Of a stretch of 64,000 nucleotides of DNA, positions 11,606 to 22,854 are shown in pieces; the first letter of the stretch is position 1; each line of letters opens with the position of its first letter. A model generated the notes under the pieces. The model was not told the DNA's origin. It searched no databases and saw only the letters and a program-made list of their open reading frames with translations. Both the position numbers and the translations under genes were made by a program. This DNA comes from Leptasterias polaris (taxonomy: Eukaryota; Echinodermata; Asteroidea; Forcipulatida; Asteriidae), in the NCBI GenBank assembly GCA_037783415.1, contig JAZGTN010000016.1, positions 4,461,001-4,525,000 of the forward strand, written 5' to 3'.

Positions 11606-11925
11606 GGGGTTATGGGAACATAGGGTTGTCAGAACATAGGGGTGTTGTAACATAGGGTTGACGGAACACTGGGGTCCTGGAACATTTTGTGTCGGAACAC
11701 TGTCCTTTCTCTATGGTCGGAACATAGGGTTGACGGAACACAGGGGTGTCTGAACATAGGGGTGTTGGAACACAGGGGTGTCGGAACATAGGGGTGTCTG
11801 AACATGGGGGTGTCTAAACATAGGGGTGTCAGAACATAGGTGTGTCTAAACATAGGGGTGTCTGAACATAGGGGTGTCAGAACACTGGGGTGTCTGAACA
11901 TAGTCATAGGGGTTTCTGAACATAG
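11606..11925. repeat. 16-bp minisatellite, about 19 degenerate units
   Basis: Units of the form 'gaacataggggtgtct' run head to tail, cleanest at 11745-11910 and more irregular on the left. Because 16 is not a multiple of 3, the same motif is read in shifting frames, which keeps both strands open and produces the long but meaningless frames at 11629-12042 (reverse) and 11840-12094 (forward). Confidence 0.9.
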
Positions 11926-12529
11926 AGCAGTCAACTCTTTGGTTGTTTCTGGGCAAGTGTCTTTTGTTTTTGTTTTGTTGTTGTTATTAGAGAGTTTACA
12001 AACAATTGACCCAAGTCGGCATGCTGCCTTTAAAACTGACACTCGTGATGGTTTTACTACTGACGTTGAATGCTATAAATTGCAACAGAAATAGGCTGGA
12101 ATTCGACTGGAATAGCTCTGCATCTTAATTTGAAACCATAGATGGATCTGAGCACAACCCACAAGTTAATGGTGTTTCCGAGTCAACCAAGTCTTGTTAA
12201 CCTTGTGGAGATACATTAACTGTCTCTGCATTCATCTAATTTAAATATGAGCAGGTTATAAAAGGGGAACAAAAACAACTTTCAAATATTAATGTAAAAA
12301 CTCACAAGCTATGTGTTAAAAATAAAGCTAAATTAATTAGAATTTTGTTTCTGTATTTTCTTTATTTATTGAAGACAAAGCAGCATGTTTTTTTTTTTAT
12401 GAATGACTAGTTTTCCAAATTTTAAACAACAAAAATTTCAATGATTTTCTTGTTGTTTGTGTTTTTGTCTCTCCTTGTGTTTAATGACAATTATGAAGAT
12501 GTTTTTTTTTAAGTTAGGGTTAGTTTATA
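11926..12529. other. No gene or recognised repeat
   Basis: AT-rich with short T runs at about 12387 and 12502. Confidence 0.45.
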
Positions 12530-12610
12530 TGTATTTATTCATTTATTTATGAAGGCCAATTTATTTATTGATTCATGTATTTATTTATTTGTTTATTAGT
12601 TTTCTTTTTA

Positions 12611-12641
<31 letters not shown>

Positions 12642-12680
12642 TATTTGTTATTTCTTATTGTTTTTCTCATGAGTGGTGTT
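12530..12680. repeat. (TTTA)n low-complexity tract
   Basis: Mostly ATTT/TTTA repeats, purest at about 12607-12640 as uninterrupted TTTA units. Confidence 0.85.
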
Positions 12681-12689
12681 ATTTACTTT

Positions 12690-12840
12690 TTTTCTTTTAA
12701 TTTTGTAGTTTTAGTGATGCACTGAGTAAAACCTCTAAATTTGTAACATCTTGGATGTTCTGCGTGTAAAGGGGTAGCCAGGCCCATAAGCCATTTTCCA
12801 GGAACTTTCACATTTTGTAAAATCTCGTCCTTGTTACTCT
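12690..12840 (+). repeat. Dispersed repeat E, partial copy
   Basis: Order of landmarks 'gtagttttagtgatgcac', 'taaaacctctaaatttgtaa', 'aagccattttccaggaac' and 'aaaatctcgtccttgtta' is shared with 43440-43725, 56105-56365 and 58795-59060, all on the same strand. No inverted ends seen. Confidence 0.55.
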
Positions 12841-13342
12841 AATTCTTAAAGTCGTTTGTGTCATCTCTTTAAAGTTCCACAGCGGTTGCATTCCCATGAC
12901 TACCTCCAGATAATTTTGTGTGAAGCTCCGAAACCTAAGACATGTGGGAGACACTTGATTCCTCCGTGTGTGATGTGACCAAAAGGAAATTGGACAACAT
13001 ATTTTGAGGTGTAATGATGCTTGCCAACCCTGGGAATGTATTTTCAGGGAGATGAAGGAATGTGGTACCATGGGGGTTCACTTACATGTTCACCGTAGAG
13101 CTGTATTATGCTGACACTACATAGGACAGAAAGTCGTTCTTGAAGAGGGACTCGAAGGTCAAATTCAGTTTTGTGATCTACTCAGTTTCCCAATCATAGA
13201 GAGAGTCCTTACGAAAATGGAAAAAATAGTTACAAGTCTCTTTAGAACCTGATGTCAAGGTGTAAAATGCTACTGTGTTTGATAGCCTTCAAATGCAATT
13301 TTTGTCAAAATCCCAAAACTTCTGATGGCGTCACATTTCAAA
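12841..13342. other. No gene or recognised repeat
   Basis: Single-copy-looking; the reverse frame at 12808-13071 has no recognised domain. Confidence 0.45.
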
Positions 13343-14614
13343 TACCGTAATTTCCGGAATATAAACCGCCCGGCGTATAAACCGCAATGCTCCAAAATAT
13401 GGAAAAAATATTTAGGTGTCAGCGTATAAACCGCGCGGGCGTATAAACCGCGGCCAAAATGTTTTAAAAAACTAACCTCAAAACACGGAAGTGAAGTTCG
13501 CAAAACTGCGTATGGTAAGCTTTGGCGATATTGCTTTTTTTCATTCACGATACATCGTCAAAAATATATCGTGATATTCGATGATATCGCGGTTAATTTG
13601 TGACGTGAGTTGATGAGGGAACCCACTTCAGATTTAAAAATAGTGTTAAAACTGAAGTGCCGCGAATTGGTTATTGATGTAAGGAAATTTGATAAAGGCT
13701 GTAAGGCTCTCCATTCTAGCCATGGTTTTATTCTTCATGTTACCCGAAGCACCACGAGCGCAATTGGCACAGGCTGATTGGCTGATTCCTGACCGGCCGC
13801 TTTCTGATTGGCCGATCGCGCGAATAATTATGACGTATTGCTTCTCACAGCTTTCGGATTGGCCGATCGCGTGAATAATTATGACGTAGTGCTTCTCACA
13901 GCTTTCCGATTGGCAGATCGCGTGAATAATTATGACGTAGTGCTTCTCGCAGCACTGCCATAGTATTCATCACCTCGATCCCGCAGATGTGCTTGCATGC
14001 TCCTAACGTGGTAAACTTTATAGTTAGGGGGTGAAGGAATGGCGGCGTGTAGCTGTGGGAACGAAAAGGCAAGGGAAATTCCCTTTGTGAGAAATCATGC
14101 ACCTCGTGGTCGGAGGAACGTTTTTATACATGTACGTGCGTGAGTAATACCGCACAGTTTTCGTTTGTTTGATGTTGGTCTGTATGAGACCGTCTGTTCG
14201 GAGATATATCAGCATATGGAGATCGCTGGGATAAATAGACAGGGGACCAGTCTAGTCTAACTCGAGTTTCGCTGATTGTTCATCTCTGAGGGGTGACTGA
14301 ACTCTAACAATAGGGCGGTTGATAAACGTTTTATAAAGGCAACACGGAATACAAATGAGGCGGGATTTTCAACAGGCATTTTCAACAGGATTTTGTCACC
14401 ACACAGGCATGTTTTGCAGGATTTTTTATCGTTTAAGAACATTGTTTTTATTTAGAACATTTTACAAACGATCTTTCTTTATAAAAATGTTTTTTTTTTT
14501 TCTCTTCCATATTTATACGTCGGCGTATAAGCCGCCCGGAGAATAAACCGCAGGAGTCAAAAAAAAGTCAAAATCAACGTATAAACCGCGGTTTATATTC
14601 CGGAAATTACGGTA
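13343..14614. mobile_element. 1.27-kb DNA transposon-like element with perfect inverted ends
   Basis: Both ends read TACCGTAATTTCCGGAATAT inward and the perfect match extends to 27 bp, ending in 'aaccgc'. Subterminal regions repeat 'gcgtataaaccgc' several times on the left (13373-13455) and as 'gcgtataagccgc' and 'cgtataaaccgcgg' on the right (14522-14590). A TA duplication is possible but ambiguous because TA is part of the palindromic end. Ends of this 'ttccggaatataa' type are, from memory, widespread in animal non-autonomous DNA transposons; superfamily uncertain. The interior is GC-richer than its surroundings, has no transposase frame, and holds a 51-bp triplicate with promoter-like motifs. 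Confidence 0.8.
13798..13953. repeat. Three 51-bp tandem units with CCAAT- and CRE-like motifs
   Basis: Each unit carries 'gattgg' (reverse CCAAT box) at 13806, 13857 and 13908 and 'tgacgta' (CRE-like) at 13831, 13882 and 13933, joined by 'cgatcgcgtgaataatta'. Spacing is exactly 51 bp. Further ATTGG copies lie just upstream near 13760-13785. Located inside the inverted-repeat element, so it may be that element's own regulatory or transposase-binding region. Confidence 0.75.
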
Positions 14615-15539
14615 TATGATCTGTAGATTTTTCTACAAAGAATTTTCAATTCAATCCTGAATTTAGATTTTGGCGTGATACAGCGTCACAGAGTCACTAA
14701 AATGAGACTAGAGCGTGATTTGAAGCTTTGCATGGGTTAGAAAGTGAGAAATAAGTAAACTAGTTTAGGAGAAACAACCATGTAATATTCTGGAAAGAAG
14801 GAGTGGTAATGAGAATAACCAGAGGTGGGTCTCAACGTTTCTTATGTGATGAGACTTGTATAAATGTCAAGAATATGAACCCAATTCAAAGAATAACGAT
14901 TGCATTTAATACATTTCAGATACTGATAACCTTTTGTATATTTGTGACATATTCAAAGAAACAATTACCAAAATAACATTTTGTCGTACCTAGCTCCACC
15001 TGGCGATGATTCACCATTTCCCATATCATATTTGATTTCTCAAAAAGAAAGAAAAAGGGATGGTCTTCCTGGAACTACAACTCATGCTGCAAGATACGTA
15101 TATCGTGAAAGGGTACGACTTAATGACCTGGTTCTTCTTATTGTGCTATTATTGACTCAAAGCTCTTGACGTCATCACCACAATGATCTTGGTTGCGCTA
15201 ATTTGGAAATCGGTGTCTCTTTGCATGTATTTTGGGAATCAGTGTCTCTTTGTGGAGTATAGAGGGCAATTTAAGCAACATAGGTTGCCACGCTTACCAT
15301 AATTTTTACTGTAACTTGACTTCCACAATGGAGAGCTTGTTAATGTAAGACAGTAGCTGGGTGTGACGTTGCTGCATCGGTCAATAGGGGTGCAAGGGGC
15401 CAATGGGGGAAAGGGGTCTGTCTTACAGGCGTTAACATCTTTAGGCTTTCATGAATGTGAAATTCTTATGGAATATTAAAATTAGGATTGAAAGCTGAAG
15501 TCTAAAAAGGGGACAAAATTGGGAGACTGCTAACATAGG
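14615..15539. other. No supported gene
   Basis: An open stretch at 14981-15169 has varied residues and a preceding 'ctag', but the donor side is not canonical; see rejected items. Otherwise nothing recognised. Confidence 0.4.
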
Positions 15540-15640
15540 GCTAGATTACTTACGCCAGCTCGTTAATCCGGAGGCCGTTAGTTCAAATCCTGCTCTAGTA
15601 AATGTTTCTTTGTTCAACTCCAAAGTAGTGTGAGAACTTG
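15540..15640 (+). mobile_element. SINE fragment with tRNA-like B box
   Basis: 'gttagttcaaatcctgctc' resembles a polymerase III B box (GGTTCRANYCC) and is followed by 'agtaaatgtttctttgttca', comparable with the 17215 copy. The A box half is weak. Probably a decayed tRNA-derived SINE rather than a tRNA gene because no cloverleaf can be completed. Confidence 0.45.
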
Positions 15641-15963
15641 CTACAATTAATCACAATACTTGGTAATGTACATTTTATGTAAGTGGATGGTTTTAGCAGC
15701 CCGCTGTGAAAGTTAAGATGTGGTTTTTTACCAGCAAGCAGCGGTTTGTAAATTGACAAAAATACAACAGCTCAGCAGTGGGTCATGCTTGCCTGGGTTG
15801 GTATGAAGTTAAACACAGTAAGAAACTTATTACAGATGGTAAGAAAGTTGACCGTAATTGCTATGTTCGTTGTGACGTCACTTGCGAATCGAACCCTCTC
15901 ACAGAAACTTTAAAGAAGTTAGTGAATTGATTGTATGTATATTTGGTTTGCGGTAACACCATG

Positions 15964-16744
15964 CAGAGATGCCAACATTTACGATTTAGGCGTAATTTGT
16001 ACGATTTATTTATCAAATTACGACAATACGATCATCGCCTCGTTCTTTACGATTTTATAAATATCTAGTAATAAAACATTTAATGTACGTGTTGTGTCTT
16101 GAATCCTATTTATTTTCATAGCGCGTATCACTAAAATGTATTCAGTATCTGACTTTTTGTGCGAATTGTAGCGCATGAAACAGCGCATACGTAGGCCCTT
16201 TTCGAAACGACCGGTGAAAACAACGCGCCCACGGTAGAAGAGCCTAATTGGGCGTAATAAGTATTAGGCTGGTGTCCTCGATTTACACGTAGACAATGTG
16301 TGTTAGGAGACTGGCAACCAGCCATGGTCAGTTGCTAACCAAATCGCCCCAGGTATACTGATGTTGATATTGGGGCGTTTGAGAAAACCGCGTGTAGTCT
16401 TGCTCGTCGTACTACACTGTTGATAAAATCATGTTTATTACGGTGCTCGTTGTTTACGCGTGCCAGGTAAAACCAATATAATAATAGTACAATAGTTTGA
16501 TTAGTTTTTCGCTTGTTGGAGTACAACGATGGATTCATTACAACATGATTTTATAGAGGATTAATTTCGTAGTGAAATCTGCTCGCGGTCGCTGTGACTC
16601 GACATCAACATTGCACACAGCGCGCCGGAGCATACGACATCGTCAAAAAGCACAGAACATGTATGACACTGATCTCTGTTAAATGCTATATATATTGCCT
16701 GAGGGCAAATTACTCTTTTTGAATTTGAAATGTTGGCATCTCTG
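15964..16744. mobile_element. hAT-like non-autonomous element with 7-bp duplication
   Basis: A 781-bp element with 17-bp identical inverted ends CAGAGATGCCAACATTT and flanking direct repeats CACCATG at 15957-15963 and 16745-16751. Ends starting CAGAG fit the hAT pattern, although hAT duplications are normally 8 bp, so one base may have been lost or the superfamily may differ. Interior includes GC-rich blocks such as 'gcgcatgaaacagcgcatac' and no transposase frame. Confidence 0.8.
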
Positions 16745-16751
16745 CACCATG

Positions 16752-17214
16752 TATAAATCTACTTGCTGGGTAGATTTTGTTCTTTGAGAATTTGTCTTGG
16801 TTTTTGTTCTACTGCAGTGGAGTAGATTTTTTGGACTTCGGGAGACTTCTCAGTTCTGAAAAGAACTGTCCTGCTTTTTAACTACTACCTGGGCAGAAGG
16901 TAGGAAATCGGCCGGGACTAATACTTTCGCTTAGTAGATCGAGGGGGCTTAATTGTTAATTAGTTCTTAATTGGTCTCAACGTTTCGACTAGCTTGCTAG
17001 TCACAGGGGTTCAGAGGTTTCAGTGTAGAGTCGGTCACTGACGAATGATTGTAGTTGCGTCATTAATTGTGATGTCATGAGTTTGAACCATCTATGCTAA
17101 AAGTATTTCTGCAATAACCCCGTAGTATTGAGAGCTCTATAATCAGTGAAGTATTTTAGGACATCTATTCAATTGTTGCAGTACCTGCTGCTAGATATAG
17201 GATTCGAACTGTCT
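16752..17214. other. No gene; reverse-strand B-box-like site
   Basis: 'ggattcgaactg' at about 17201 is the complement of a B-box-like sequence but has no matching A box. Nothing else recognised. Confidence 0.4.
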
Positions 17215-17412
17215 CTAGCCATTGGGTGGTCAAGTGGTACCACAGCTGCTCTAGAATGGTAATGGTCGTGGGTTCAAATCCTACCTGAGTAATATTCCTG
17301 TGGTTTGTTTTCATTAGACTCGAGGAAAGTACCGAGTATAAAGCCTGTATTTTTTTCCACAGGACTCGGGGAAAGTATCGAGTACAAAGTGCTAAATACA
17401 CATCGGCGTACA
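17215..17412 (+). mobile_element. tRNA-derived SINE
   Basis: A-box-like 'tggtcaagtggtacc' at about 17228 and B-box 'gggttcaaatcctacc' at about 17269 are spaced as in a tRNA-derived promoter. The body includes a duplicated tail motif 'gactcgaggaaagtaccgag' and 'gactcggggaaagtatcgag' about 55 bp apart. Not a functional tRNA: the acceptor stem does not pair. Confidence 0.6.
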
Positions 17413-18479
17413 CATATGAGTAAAACCATATAATAACATTAGCCTTATTGCCAAATGCCAGCTTATCATTGTAGTTTCATGTTGAAGAGGGTCATTTGTT
17501 TCATCCCAAACAAACAAACAAACAAACATTCAACCCAAGGATGCCTATGATGAATCTGTTTAAATTGTCCAGTACCTCTGTGCTAGACTACAAACAATGA
17601 ATGACCTTGGGGGCATGAGCCCTAAGCTCTCACCCTTAAGCTACTTCTTTGTGGTGAGTGACTTTTTAGGCTATTGACATCCATTGTTTGTGCCCAAACC
17701 ACAAAAGCTGTCCTGAACACTAGCTTGGCTGCACATCACTGACCCTCTGTTTAGTGTTACATGACTGTGTGTGCTATTATTATAGGTGCAGTGGTGAATG
17801 CTTGTGTACTTTATGCCAACTCTGGTGAACAGTGTTACCAGAAAGTTGAATCAAAACACAACAGTTGTTAAGGGAATTCTTTAGGCCATGTTTGGATGCA
17901 ACAGGCAGTTTAATGTGCTTGAGTTTGGATTCTTTATATCATGGTTTTGTATAGTGACGACCATCAGCAGTGTACACTGTGTGTGTAACCATAACCATGT
18001 GTGACCGTAGTGTGTGTAACCATGTGTGACCGTATGACCATACCACTCTATGCTACTTTAGAAAGTGTATTGTGTTTACTGTTGTATTCATGACAGTGTA
18101 CATCATATGGGTATGTGATTGAGTGGTGCGCATGTATGACAAGTGATTCACCTCTTGTGACTTCTGTAATGGGTCAGAAAGCCAAACCATTAGATCACCT
18201 GTGAGCGGCCCAGGGTTTTAATAACACTTTGTGTATGATAAGGACTGTGCCGGGAACATTGTACCGGGAAGACGGCTCCCCTATCAAACACACACTGAGT
18301 CAGGGACACAACGTCACTGTAGTGGGAATTGCTCACACTGTGGAAAGTACATCCTCTTGTGTCCGCCGAGGGAGACACACACGGCATAGAGAAAGACCAC
18401 CTGCCAAGTACGCATGTAATTCTGCTTGTACAGCATTAGCATCAACCACATTGTCTTAAAGATCATGGTCGCATCTTCT
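17413..18479. other. No gene; short simple repeats
   Basis: Contains (CAAA)n at about 17508-17528 and a duplicated 'gtgtgtgtaaccat' / 'gtgtgaccgta' block at 17978-18040. The open frames at 18190-18459 overlap on opposite strands with no recognised content. Confidence 0.45.
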
Positions 18480-19297
18480 AATTCATTATACTCCTGCCCT
18501 CACAGCAACGGCTTCCTCTAGTGTCGTTGCCAGCCTCAACTAGGGCCCGACCTCCAGTTTCTTATAGCCTTTGTAGGAATTCTCGGTTGTCGTGGCGATG
18601 TAATATGGAATGAATTCTTGTGGAGAGAGAGGATATCGGAGCGACGAGTTTGATATTTCAATGTTGTTAAGCATCCGCAGGTAGACCACACCTGACTGGT
18701 CGGATTTCACTGCCTATTTACAAAGACAGGTTTTTTCCCCCTCTTCGTCGTCGTCGTCGTCGTCCTCCTTCCTCCTTGAAGTTGTGTAGAGTGTGTATAC
18801 ACACTGGTTGGCAGGTATGAGCATCTCATCTCATTGGGTGGCTGTGTTGATCGTAACGAACCCCTTCAACTTAGAATAGGCCGTCCTCACCCCACGGGAT
18901 GTCGGGCTACCGTGTCTCGTTGAAAACGCTCCTCTGCACCCACATTGCCTGATTCTTGGAACTTAAGTTTACTCATCTGCTCTGGGTTGTTTTCTTTTTT
19001 TAACGGAACCAGAGGCAGAGACTGCGTTTAGTGTCATACCGATGGAAGAGTATTTGTAGATTTTTCTCTGCTTCGCTCGTTCTATCACTCCTCTGCTGAT
19101 GGCTAGGTATAATCTCGACAGAAACGCCAGATGAGAAACTGTTAAGGAGCCGTATGGTGAATTGTAACCCTCGTCTTGTCAGGATCTCTTGCTAGGAGTG
19201 ATTTTTGTTTTGTATGCGGATCAGACTTGGCTTGCGTCGTCGGCACAAAAACAGGATTGCTTCTTGTTGCGTTGCTCTAAAAGATTCATAGCTTCCC
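18480..19297 (+). promoter_or_regulatory. Possible 5' untranslated exon or promoter-proximal region
   Basis: This block is visibly less AT-rich and less repetitive than its flanks, contains (CGT)n at about 18747-18765, and runs into the candidate start codon at 19298. It could be the leader of a first exon. No TATA box or initiator can be assigned with confidence, and single-copy intergenic DNA remains possible. Confidence 0.22.
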
Positions 19298-19348
19298 ATG
19301 GGATGGTTTTTGATGGTATCACGAAAAAATATGAACAACGAAGAAGAG
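19298..19348 (+). CDS. Candidate first coding exon (partial), unknown protein
   Basis: An ATG at 19298 in the context 'cttcccatgg' (G at +4) is preceded in frame by a TAG nine bases upstream. It opens 17 codons, MGWFLMVSRKNMNNEEE, to a canonical donor 'gaagag|gtgagt' with GT at 19349-19350. If spliced here the exon ends in phase 0 with an acidic tail; if unspliced the frame stops within about 25 codons. I do not recognise the peptide and see no partner exon in the window, so the rest of the gene would lie downstream beyond it or the signal is chance. Function unknown. Shown mainly because start context, upstream stop and donor coincide. Confidence 0.2.
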
Positions 19349-19350
19349 GT

Positions 19351-21348
19351 GAGTGAAATTGTGAAATTATTATATTTCTTAAATAAAATTTCGAGCGTAT
19401 TCCAAAATATGTATTTGTACAGCATTTCATAAATACCCCCTTTAAAAATTGGAATTTAAAAAAATTAATAATAAGTAATTTTAACACATTGAAATATTGA
19501 AAACATATTTCATTGAAAAAAAACCATGCCCTGCATTTTTGTGTACATACTGTTATGGACATGTCAGTTTACCCACCTTGAAAAATTATGAAATGCAACT
19601 TGCATATTTTTAGTCAATGAAATGTAAAATTTTATCCAAGACATTGATCCAGACCACTCCAGTAAGCTTACCTTCTGTTTTCACATACCTTAGATTTGTT
19701 TATAGCCACAGAAGTTGTCTGAGAATTGAATTGCATGTGTTGAGTTTTGTAAAATTACCTTGCACTTCATAACGGAATGTTGTGTTGTACACAGATACAA
19801 GATATCAATGCGTATTCTCATCTTTATTACTTGCTATGAAATGGTCTTTTCGGTTGGTAAGATTTGCTGAAGATGGCACTAAATACGGTTAACCAATGCA
19901 GCAAAATATTTTCACCAACTGTAGTGTGAACTCTTCAACTCACCTGCTTTTTTTTCGGGCTTGCGATACATGTAGATGCAGCGCATTAGACGACCTGCAG
20001 GATTGTTAATTATTGGGAGAGCAGGATTAGCTTTTAATCTGCGAGAACTAATTATGAAAGTTTGAACTTATTCCCAGGAGAAATATCTCCATTTGAAACA
20101 CTGTCAATTCAAGGGAATTACATTTGCAAATCCCTGCAAGTCGCTGATTATTGCTTTTTTCCATTGCAGCAAACAAATTAAATCCCAGAATTTGATGAAG
20201 TTTCCACAGGTCGATGGATGACCTGGTTTGATTGAAATCTAGAGAACAGAATTTATTTTACTCTTCCAAAAAAAACCCATACATTTGCTTTGAATCTATG
20301 GCGATGGTACATGTAGACTGTCTTATCTCTAAACATAAATCCTTTATTGACAATCTTCTGTTTGCATGAGTTACTTGGAGTAGAAAATTGTTGAAAATGT
20401 TGGTCGGGCAATTGAAATAAAACAATTTGAACAGGAAGCCATTTCACGCTTTTTTATCCTTGAGCAAGCCGCTTTGTATTATGTTCATTGTGGATTAAGC
20501 TGTTATGTCGTAATTTGGAAATTTCATTTCTCTTTAGTTGATATGAATCATCCAAAGCATAATGCAAAGTTGTACCAAAACTAAACATCACTGAATGTGA
20601 CTTTTTTGCCAATTCGTTGGGTGAAAATTTGGTTACAAATGAAAAATTCTTAATGATCAAGTTTAAAATAAATCTTGATCAACCTCAAGTTACCTCTTTT
20701 CTCTTTTGTGTGATCATTTTGTTGATGTTCAACAAGGTCACTACAAAAACACATCAGCAATTGCCATAAATGTTGTAAGCGCTGATTTGATCAACCCCTT
20801 TAATTCGTAGCTAGGTACATGTATTTGACATTCCAGTGGCTGTTCTCAGTAGCGGTAGAAGTAATTTTCTCGTCACCTTAGCCCGGATATTCGACTTCAC
20901 CCTGTTACAAGAGGTTCCTAGGAGATTTAAGATGTCTTGACTTTCCATTGACTATTTGGGCGGAAATGTCTGGCAAAAGAATTCATTACAAATTGAGACT
21001 ATTGTACCTACATGTACGCTGGGAGATTTGTCGAAATCGCAGTCGTTTTCCGTGTGAAATTATTGTGAGGTATTTATTTAAAATCTTAATGTTTTGAAGG
21101 ATTTAGGCACGCAAAGTTTGGCGGGACTTTGTTTTTTGATTTTGTGTGCCATAAATAGTGTATCATGGAGGTGACTTTCAGACCTGCACACAGACTAATT
21201 TTAATATTTTTTCACTCTGTTTATTTTGAATTAGTTTCAGGTTTCCCAAGTTTTTCTTCATTGTCAAAATGCATAAATAAGTATTATTAAAACATTTGAA
21301 ACACTTTGATTAAAAGATCTGAAAAACATACTGACAGGCCTGATAATT
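19351..21348. other. No gene or recognised repeat
   Basis: Two kilobases of AT-rich single-copy-looking sequence. The overlapping reverse frames at 19192-19562 and 20253-20660 are lysine/phenylalanine-rich, as expected by chance in AT-rich DNA. If the candidate exon is real this would be intron. Confidence 0.45.
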
Positions 21349-21490
21349 TGTTTTTGAGAAGGCAAGGGCACCAAGGCATTCTCCTTGATAAAGGGGCACC
21401 TCTATGAGGAAAATTGTAAATTTCAAGGAGAACTGACCAGAGGCAAGGAGGCAATTGCTTCCTTAAAGTAGCAGGTGTAATGAACAATGC
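21349..21490 (+). repeat. Dispersed repeat C copy
   Basis: 'gaaggcaagggcaccaaggc', 'aaaggggcacctc' and 'ggaggcaattgcttcc' are the complement-oriented landmarks of repeat C. Confidence 0.55.
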
Positions 21491-21604
21491 CCCAAAGGTT
21501 TTATGTTGAGGTTTTTTATGCTCTGAACAGGTTTTTGTAGAACGGGTTTCTGAGAATTACCATAGTTCTGGAAAAGATACCGTGGGAGGACTCTTTAGAT
21601 GATT

Positions 21605-21620
21605 CCCCCCCCCCCCCCCC
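21605..21620. repeat. Poly-C tract (C16)
   Basis: Uninterrupted run of 16 C on the + strand. Confidence 0.95.
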
Positions 21621-21671
21621 AGAATATTCGCTCCAATTTAGGATTCTCGTTGGGCAAATTCCCATTGAGAT

Positions 21672-22156
21672 ATTAGGGAGGTTTCGCATACGAACGGGTA
21701 CGGTTAGTGCGACGGATACGTCATCATTATGACGTCATACGCTACTCGCTATCCGCTATACGTGCAGACGACACTGATATCCCGCTTGCTACACGTAAGT
21801 AAAAGACACGTAGGAAAACTCGAACTTCTAGTAATTCTCCTGTATTTGTTTCCAAATATGTATGAATAGTATCAAAATAAATGAATCACTGAACATGTAC
21901 GTGTCATTTTGTTGATTTCTAAAGACTTTGAAATACGAAAAAAAGCACTGTTTCTTCGTCATTTTCCTCTAAAGCTATGAACATAAGCTCGTCTATGGAG
22001 GATGCCATGTTGAACAGCGCCACCAAGTGCTGTGCTGGAACAGCGAACAGTGCCACCAAAACGCTGGGATTGCAAAACAACAGAAAGGCTGCTAACGGTT
22101 ACGGATAGCTAAACGTATGCGTATGCGTATCCGTTCGCGTGCGAAACCTCCCTAAT
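21672..22156. mobile_element. 485-bp inverted-repeat element, superfamily unknown
   Basis: Ends read ATTAGGGAGGTTTCGCA inward on both sides and pairing continues with two mismatches to about 30 bp ('cgaacgg-tacg'). Subterminal sequences repeat 'cgtatgcgtatgcgtatcc' on the right and 'cgctatccgctatacg' on the left. A palindromic 'gacgtcat' lies at about 21731. No clean target duplication is visible. No transposase frame. Confidence 0.75.
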
Positions 22157-22854
22157 GTAGAAAAGAAACTGCCTTTATGAGTCAAGTTTCACAAAATAAA
22201 GACAAACAAAGTTCCATCGACTTTATGAAATCTCTAGAACTTTTGAAAGTTGGTTATATTCTTCGTAACAACTTCTCAAGACAGGAAGATGAAACTGACA
22301 ATGAATTTATTTAAAATGGATTCCCGCTTGATGTTGAATCGGCGCTGCACGTGGCAAACAGTGTGATCACCCTAATCTGAAAATCATCAAAGTATACCTG
22401 AAGTCCCCTGTGTACAGACAGCCGCTGGTTTTTTCCCTTCTTGATGAAAATAATCGGGCCTCCGTTTCGTTGATTCCATTCTAAATGGCTTTAGATTATT
22501 TGGCAGGATAAGGTGATTTGTGTTTATTCATAAGCTAATACGGTGCTACCGGAAACAAGTACACATTCTTCATAAAAACAAGGTTTAGGACCTAAATAGT
22601 TTGTTATCCATGATTATGTATCTTCTCTGCCTTTAACACTAGACAGCATAAGTTAAAACTGCTATGGACAAAATGTCCAACCTATGAACCAAATGAACCC
22701 CTTCTCAGATTCAAATTTTGGGTCATAAAAACTGATATCTTTTCACATAACCATTGATGTGAAATGTGTCTCAAAATGCTTTATACTATCGAAAACTGCT
22801 GTAGGCTTCTAACCAACAAGTTTTTATCGCCATTAAGTTTAAGTGAGAAAATAG
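22157..22854. other. No gene or recognised repeat
   Basis: Nothing beyond AT-rich unique-looking sequence. Confidence 0.45.

Noticed and set aside
11629..12094. Longest open frame of the window (137 codons, reverse) and an overlapping forward frame
   Set aside because: Both are created by the 16-bp minisatellite, whose period keeps stop codons out of several frames; the peptide is a repeating artefact.
14981..15169. Possible internal exon with varied residues after 'tacctag'
   Set aside because: Weak polypyrimidine tract, the donor side reads GTACGA rather than GTRAGT, and the peptide is not recognised.
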